Shown in pieces: positions 61,501 to 64,000 of a stretch of 64,000 nucleotides of DNA. Origin of the DNA: Nonomuraea gerenzanensis (GTDB lineage: Bacteria; Actinomycetota; Actinomycetes; Streptosporangiales; Streptosporangiaceae); NCBI RefSeq assembly GCF_020215645.1, contig NZ_CP084058.1:8618001-8682000 (forward strand). The letters are read 5' to 3'. Positions within the stretch are counted from its first letter, which is position 1. Each line of letters begins with the position of its first letter. Position numbers and translations under genes: made by a program. A model generated the notes under the pieces. That model was not told where the DNA came from, made no database searches, and was given only the letters and a program-made list of their open reading frames with translations.

Positions 61501-61739
61501 CCGAGCAGCCAGAAGATCCACTGGTATTCGATCGCGATGCGCCGCGCCGCCTCGGGAAAACCGATGATGCCCTCGTAGTCGGCCATCACCTTCCAGGTGA
61601 GGACGAGGTAGGCCAGCACGAGCGCGATCAGGAATTTGCTCCGGTCCCAGAACTGCATCTTCTTTCTGGTGACGGATTCGGGATCATTGGGCCCGCTGCC
61701 GGGGGCGCGCAGCCCTTCGTGGTGAACTGTCGTGGTCAA
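58596..61739 (-). CDS. Divergent FtsH-like AAA+ metalloprotease with extra membrane domains
   Basis: 1047 residues from TTG at 61739 (GGGAG five bases upstream). Several N-terminal membrane helices (about 35-190) precede an AAA+ domain: Walker A GPPGTGKTL (248-256), pore-like MFMGIG, FFDEAD, MATNRPDALD and RPGRIDR. The protease zinc motif is HEACH (551-555; canonical HEAGH) and the later SGVSGDLYSAT has the third-ligand Asp. Compared with FtsH it has an insert of about 70 Gly-rich residues between Walker B and sensor 1, a long Pro-rich region (about 800-925) and two C-terminal membrane helices (about 933-960 and 970-998). It lies ten bases after a lipoprotein gene. Probably degrades or remodels membrane proteins; substrate unknown. 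Possibly the only or an accessory FtsH. Confidence 0.9.
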   Translation of the reverse strand: MTTTVHHEGLRAPGSGPNDPESVTRKKMQFWDRSKFLIALVLAYLVLTWKVMADYEGIIGFPEAARRIAIEYQWIFWLLGAELLRQVHFLVSEHWSGYHRFWSQKVFGGFERWTHRRFDDWTRFRLARALKILFFVTLIALVLGAVLDVSPFTALLQAPALIWQALPFFLQIVFLFFFVIIQFVGLFWFLSRGGVETYFPDDIKTRFHDVWGQDHVVERVQENIVFLERPDEIERRGGYVPSGLLLWGPPGTGKTLMAEAVAGETGKPYVFVDPGAFTNMFMGIGILKVKSLFRKLRKLALRYGGVIVFFDEADSLGKRGRLAQQGPPGQGGGFAGHSSGFDGCHGMTYMSEATRQLLAFGGGRGGEEEPGRRNRFMMGGGMMNSGDPGTLQALLTELSGLKKPRGFFNRLVRRLLGMRPKPPPKYRILVMMATNRPDALDEALLRPGRIDRIYKVGYPSKAGRVRTYQGYFDKVSHELTHEQIDKLATITPYATGATIKDLVNESLITAIRDGREIITWSDVLRAKRLKQLGPPEDVEYIERERHAVAVHEACHAVVAYVTRFHLEIDIATIEKGADYLGMVASIKPEDQFTRWKSEHEADIMVSLASLAGERMFFGEDNSSGVSGDLYSATYLTAMMESYWGMGSGVTSLPALQELEIMGGKAVRKPGAGGSIGITDREPARRQQDMTPDVLGERIEFNLVRLLEKTEELLQEHRREVLCLAHALETHKTLNGDDVVAIIRREPGPLLDGSIYASDELYRELEEYHRDAVRAHKEHSRIERELPGHQEPVQAVPGAFTVAGVVVQPAPGGVGPVMQVPGAPPGSPVMQAPPGSPPVIQAPPPPAGTPPPMAPPAGAPVPLAQEPPAGPGAAPAAGPPTGSAAGSAAEQPDRPEFVPWAGTAQAPVPVQPAVPVVVSTPAATPPPERRGGGRIWLVIASLLGLVVLSIIAALAVTGTLGGGNGAGSAVSGVASPGLLLLLFVVVVSGIVGAGLAFVAIKGIRTAQAKAEQERDQAHARAQLLAAAMDPDTAMRLLGYDGNGTDRRT

Positions 61740-61749
61740 TGATGCTCCC

Positions 61750-62427
61750 TCATCCGGGCAGCCGGAGCAGCTTGAAAGAACTCGCGATCTTGTCGAACTC
61801 GGCGGCGCGCTTCAGGTAGCAGACCGACTGGCAGCCGATGAGCATGACGGAGACCGTGGCGCCCTTCTCGTCGAGAATGGCGGTGTGGTCGAAGGTCTGG
61901 ACGTCGTTGCCGATCTGGTAGTTGAAGCGGACGCGTACTCCCCTGGCCCCGCTGTCGAGGGTGAGCACCTCGTCGCTGAGCGGCTCGAAGCGGCTGAACA
62001 TCGGCGGCTGGTTCGTCGCCATGGCCTGCTGCAGGTAGGCGGCGCGCATCTCCTCGGTCACTGGGAGGACGAAGTCGCGCAGCCTGTTGAGGGAGATGGC
62101 GTCCCGTTGCTCCTCGGTGAGCTGGTGCACGGTGGCGTAGACGAAGGGCTCCGTCGAGCCCAGGAGATGGTTGACCGACGGATCCGCTGACTGGTCGAAG
62201 GCCGTCGACCAGACCCGCTGGGCCCGCAGGAGCGCCGCCTGCGAGTTGGGATGGTCGCCGGACAGGTACAGCTCGATGGGATAGGCGTCGAGCTGCGTGA
62301 ATGAGGCCGGCACCTTGAAGTACGTGGTGCCGCTCTTGTCGCGTACGTAGGTGAACTCCGGCTGTCCGCACGCGGACAGCATCAGGACCGCGACCATGAG
62401 CGCGATCAAAGCCCGTGTCTTTTTCAC
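61750..62427 (-). CDS. Putative lipoprotein co-transcribed with the FtsH-like gene
   Basis: 225 residues from GTG at 62427 with GGAGG nine bases upstream. Signal peptide of lipoprotein type: KKTRALIALMVAVLMLSAC with lipid-attachment Cys20. The mature part is mixed alpha/beta with FVYATVHQLTEEQRDAISLN and LMLIGC-type strand (SVMLIGCQSV), two cysteines near the end possibly forming a disulfide. No known domain recognised. The ten-base gap to the FtsH-like gene points to one operon and a joint envelope role, for example an extracytoplasmic sensor or adaptor for the protease. Confidence 0.85.
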   Translation of the reverse strand: MKKTRALIALMVAVLMLSACGQPEFTYVRDKSGTTYFKVPASFTQLDAYPIELYLSGDHPNSQAALLRAQRVWSTAFDQSADPSVNHLLGSTEPFVYATVHQLTEEQRDAISLNRLRDFVLPVTEEMRAAYLQQAMATNQPPMFSRFEPLSDEVLTLDSGARGVRVRFNYQIGNDVQTFDHTAILDEKGATVSVMLIGCQSVCYLKRAAEFDKIASSFKLLRLPG

Positions 62428-62673
62428 CAGGGCTTACCTCCGCATGACGGACCAACGGAGTTGTTGTGCCCGCTTTGGAGGGAAATCAGCTCGCCGCACG
62501 GTGAGAAATCTTGACCAAAACTTGGCCAAGCCTTGGCTTTACTTGTTACAGACCCAAAAGCCCTCCGTGCCGGGGCTGCGCCGCTCCGCTACAACGTTCA
62601 TGCAACCCCCATTGGTTCATGCCAGGAAGTAGCGAAAGATATGAGGATCCCTATCGACACCCTGGAGCGGACA
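62428..62673. promoter_or_regulatory. Divergent spacer with CTTGG/CCAAG repeats
   Basis: 246 bases between the lipoprotein operon and the CMD-like gene. It contains TTGACC (62511-62516), the palindrome CTTGGCCAAG (62521-62530) and CCTTGG (62531-62536), so repeated CTTGG words in opposite orientations. This is a possible operator; no matching regulator is adjacent. Nothing else recognised. Confidence 0.35.
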
Positions 62674-63009
62674 ATGACAGAACCCGCGATGGAGACCGTC
62701 GACTCCTTCGGCATGACGGCCGAGCGTCAGTTCGCCGACCTGTGGTCCCGGTCGGTCCTGACGGTCAGGGAGCGTCGCCTGCTCCTCCTCGGGCTGCTCG
62801 TCGGCCAGGGGCTGCACGAGATGACCGACGCCCAGCTCGACGTGGCGTTGCGCGCCGGCGAGCTGAGCGAGGCCGAGCTGCGGGAGGTGGCGGTCTTCCT
62901 GACCCACTACGCCGGCTGGGCCAGGGGCGCCAAGCTGAACGACCAGGTGGAGTCGCTGATCGCGCGGGTCACGCGGGCTCGATCCGATAGATCGGACCCT
63001 GGAGGCTGA
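62674..63009 (+). CDS. Carboxymuconolactone decarboxylase-like (AhpD-fold) protein
   Basis: 111 residues from ATG at 62674 (GGAG six bases upstream); ATG at 62641 would add 11 residues but has a weak ribosome site. The region FADLWSRSVLTVRERRLLLL, GLLVGQGLHEMTDAQLDVAL and EAELREVAVFLTHYAGWARG follows the CMD pattern of six helices. The CxxC active site of AhpD peroxidases is absent, so peroxidase activity is unlikely; CMD-type decarboxylation or a structural role is possible. Overlaps the convergent sugar dehydrogenase by 41 bases. Fold call good, function open. Confidence 0.75.
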   Translation: MTEPAMETVDSFGMTAERQFADLWSRSVLTVRERRLLLLGLLVGQGLHEMTDAQLDVALRAGELSEAELREVAVFLTHYAGWARGAKLNDQVESLIARVTRARSDRSDPGG

Positions 63010-64000
63010 GCGCGTACAGCTCGCCGTCGGGGCCCTCCCCGAACGACGAGAGCTGCTCCACCTTGCCGACCTCGGCCGAGCCCGTCACGTCGTCGGCGGG
63101 CGCGGCCCTGACCCAGCCGGCGCAGAAGTCGCCGTACAGGAACTGCCCCCGCAGCCAGGGGATCCGCTCGCCGCGGTAGACGTACCCGGCGATCACCGAG
63201 CAGTTGCCGCCCTCGTTCAGCGGGTAGACGATCACCGGCTCGACGAGGTCGCGGGCCTGGCCGTCGCGGAAGCGCACCTTGCCCTCGCGCAGGTTCCAGC
63301 CGTAGTTCTCGCCGCCGCGCGAGCGGGCGGGCTGGTGGTCGACCTCCTCCCAGGCGTTCTGGCCGACGTCGCCGATCCACAGGTCGCCGGTGCCGCGGTC
63401 GAAGCTGAACCGCCAGGGGTTGCGCAGGCCGTAGGCCCAGATCTCGCCCCGCACGCCCCGCCGGCCGGCGAACGGGTTGTCGCGAGGGATCTTGTACGGG
63501 GTGCCGCGCGGGTCGATGCGCACGATCTTGCCCAGCAGCGTGCCCAGGTCCTGGCCGTTGCCCTGCGGGTCGCCCGCGCCGCCGCCGTCGCCGAAGGCGA
63601 TGTAGAGCAGGCCGTCGGGGCCGAAGGCGAGCTGGCCGCCGTTGTGGTTGGCGTACGGCTGGTCCTGCTTGAGCACCTCGCGCCTGCCGGTCGCCCGCTC
63701 GCCGTCGTAGGCCCACTCGGTGATGTGGGTGTGGCCCCGCGCATCGGTCCAGTCGAGGTAGACCCAGCGGCCCGTGGGGTGGAACGCGACGCCGAGCAGC
63801 CCCTGCTCGTTGCCCGTGCTCACCTCGCCCGACAGGTCGATCACGGTCCTGCCGTCGGTGGTGCGCAGGCGGCCCGTCTGCTCGGCCACGTACAGCCGGT
63901 CGTCGCCCTTGCGCACCGCGAACGCCACGGGCTGCTCCAGCCGGGCGATCTCGGTGAAGCGCAGCTCGCCCCGCGCGGGCCTGGGCGTGGACGTGCTGGT
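62969..64000 (-). CDS. PQQ-dependent sugar dehydrogenase family protein (5' end outside the window)
   Basis: The C-terminal 343 residues are visible; the start lies beyond base 64000. Six-bladed propeller motifs of soluble glucose/sorbosone dehydrogenases (GSDH) are clear: NHNGGQLAFGPDGLLYIAFG, GDGGGAGDPQGNGQDLGTLL, GKIVRIDPRG, EIWAYGLRNPWRFSFD and WIGDVGQNAWEEV, with ENYGWNLREG. It oxidises aldoses using PQQ and Ca2+, usually outside the membrane; many actinobacterial homologues may bind other ligands. The visible N-terminal part starts TSTSTPRPARGELRFTEIAR, suggesting a Thr-rich linker after a signal peptide. The 3' end overlaps the CMD-like gene. Confidence 0.9.
   Translation of the reverse strand, partial: TSTSTPRPARGELRFTEIARLEQPVAFAVRKGDDRLYVAEQTGRLRTTDGRTVIDLSGEVSTGNEQGLLGVAFHPTGRWVYLDWTDARGHTHITEWAYDGERATGRREVLKQDQPYANHNGGQLAFGPDGLLYIAFGDGGGAGDPQGNGQDLGTLLGKIVRIDPRGTPYKIPRDNPFAGRRGVRGEIWAYGLRNPWRFSFDRGTGDLWIGDVGQNAWEEVDHQPARSRGGENYGWNLREGKVRFRDGQARDLVEPVIVYPLNEGGNCSVIAGYVYRGERIPWLRGQFLYGDFCAGWVRAAPADDVTGSAEVGKVEQLSSFGEGPDGELYALSLQGPIYRIEPA

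Noticed and set aside
1..64000. tRNA, rRNA, CRISPR array, insertion sequence, integrase or attachment site
   Set aside because: No cloverleaf, direct repeat-spacer array, transposase or terminal inverted repeats were recognised anywhere; the many other long reading frames are antisense or shifted shadows of the listed genes.

Overview
The window is a chromosomal segment from a very GC-rich actinomycete. Third codon positions are almost all G or C, many starts are GTG or TTG, and ribosome sites are of the AGGAGG type. Gene content (type II glutamine synthetase, SbcCD, DUF1876, MoxR-DUF58-transglutaminase cluster, DUF5682/DUF5691 cassette, LCP protein) fits Streptosporangiaceae such as Nonomuraea. 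The genus is inference. I see no rRNA, tRNA, CRISPR array, transposase or integrase. About 48 genes are packed with no gap over 300 bases. Both ends cut genes: an ECF sigma factor at the left and a PQQ-type sugar dehydrogenase at the right.

Layout. 1-8.1 kb (minus strand): envelope operon of a membrane-anchored propeller/Fn3/SH3 protein, MoxR ATPase, DUF58 protein and a transglutaminase-like membrane protein whose catalytic triad is replaced, followed by an AlkZ-like DNA glycosylase and the sigma factor. 8.3-14.2 kb (plus): a three-gene SMC complex (kleisin-like, winged-helix accessory, SMC ATPase) resembling JetABC/MksFEB but without the JetD nuclease. 14.2-21.9 kb: a citrate synthase fused to a DNA-binding domain, divergent from a homocitrate-synthase-family enzyme over a dyad-rich spacer; then NDH-2-like oxidoreductase, MFS transporter, HAD phosphatase, RibD-like reductase and an epimerase. 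21.9-26.9 kb: sbcD-sbcC. 27-32.7 kb: two alpha/beta hydrolases, a crotonase, an LCP cell-wall ligase and an ankyrin protein.

32.7-40.7 kb: a 1431-residue caspase-like/nSTAND/WD-repeat protein next to a 68-residue exported peptide, an enolase-superfamily protein lacking its catalytic lysines, and an MFS transporter. 39.9-42.2 kb: TetR repressor and drug-efflux MFS sharing an elaborate operator. 42.2-49.8 kb (minus): a translationally coupled five-gene cassette SWIM - DUF5691 - MoxR - DUF5682 - VWA. 49.9-57.2 kb: cupin, SDR/TetR pair with twin palindromes, DUF1876, galU, aldehyde dehydrogenase, a perfect bidirectional terminator, glnII and a DAO-type oxidase. 57.3-64 kb: TerC, a lipoprotein plus highly modified FtsH-like protease, a CMD-like protein and the partial sugar dehydrogenase.

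The strongest candidates for under-described biology are the JetD-less SMC operon, the MoxR/VWA cassette, the caspase-nSTAND-WD protein with its small exported neighbour, and three enzyme-like proteins with altered active sites or added domains: the dead transglutaminase, the lysine-less enolase relative and the regulator-fused citrate synthase. Several globular proteins also carry in-frame tandem repeats, two with the same 36-bp period.
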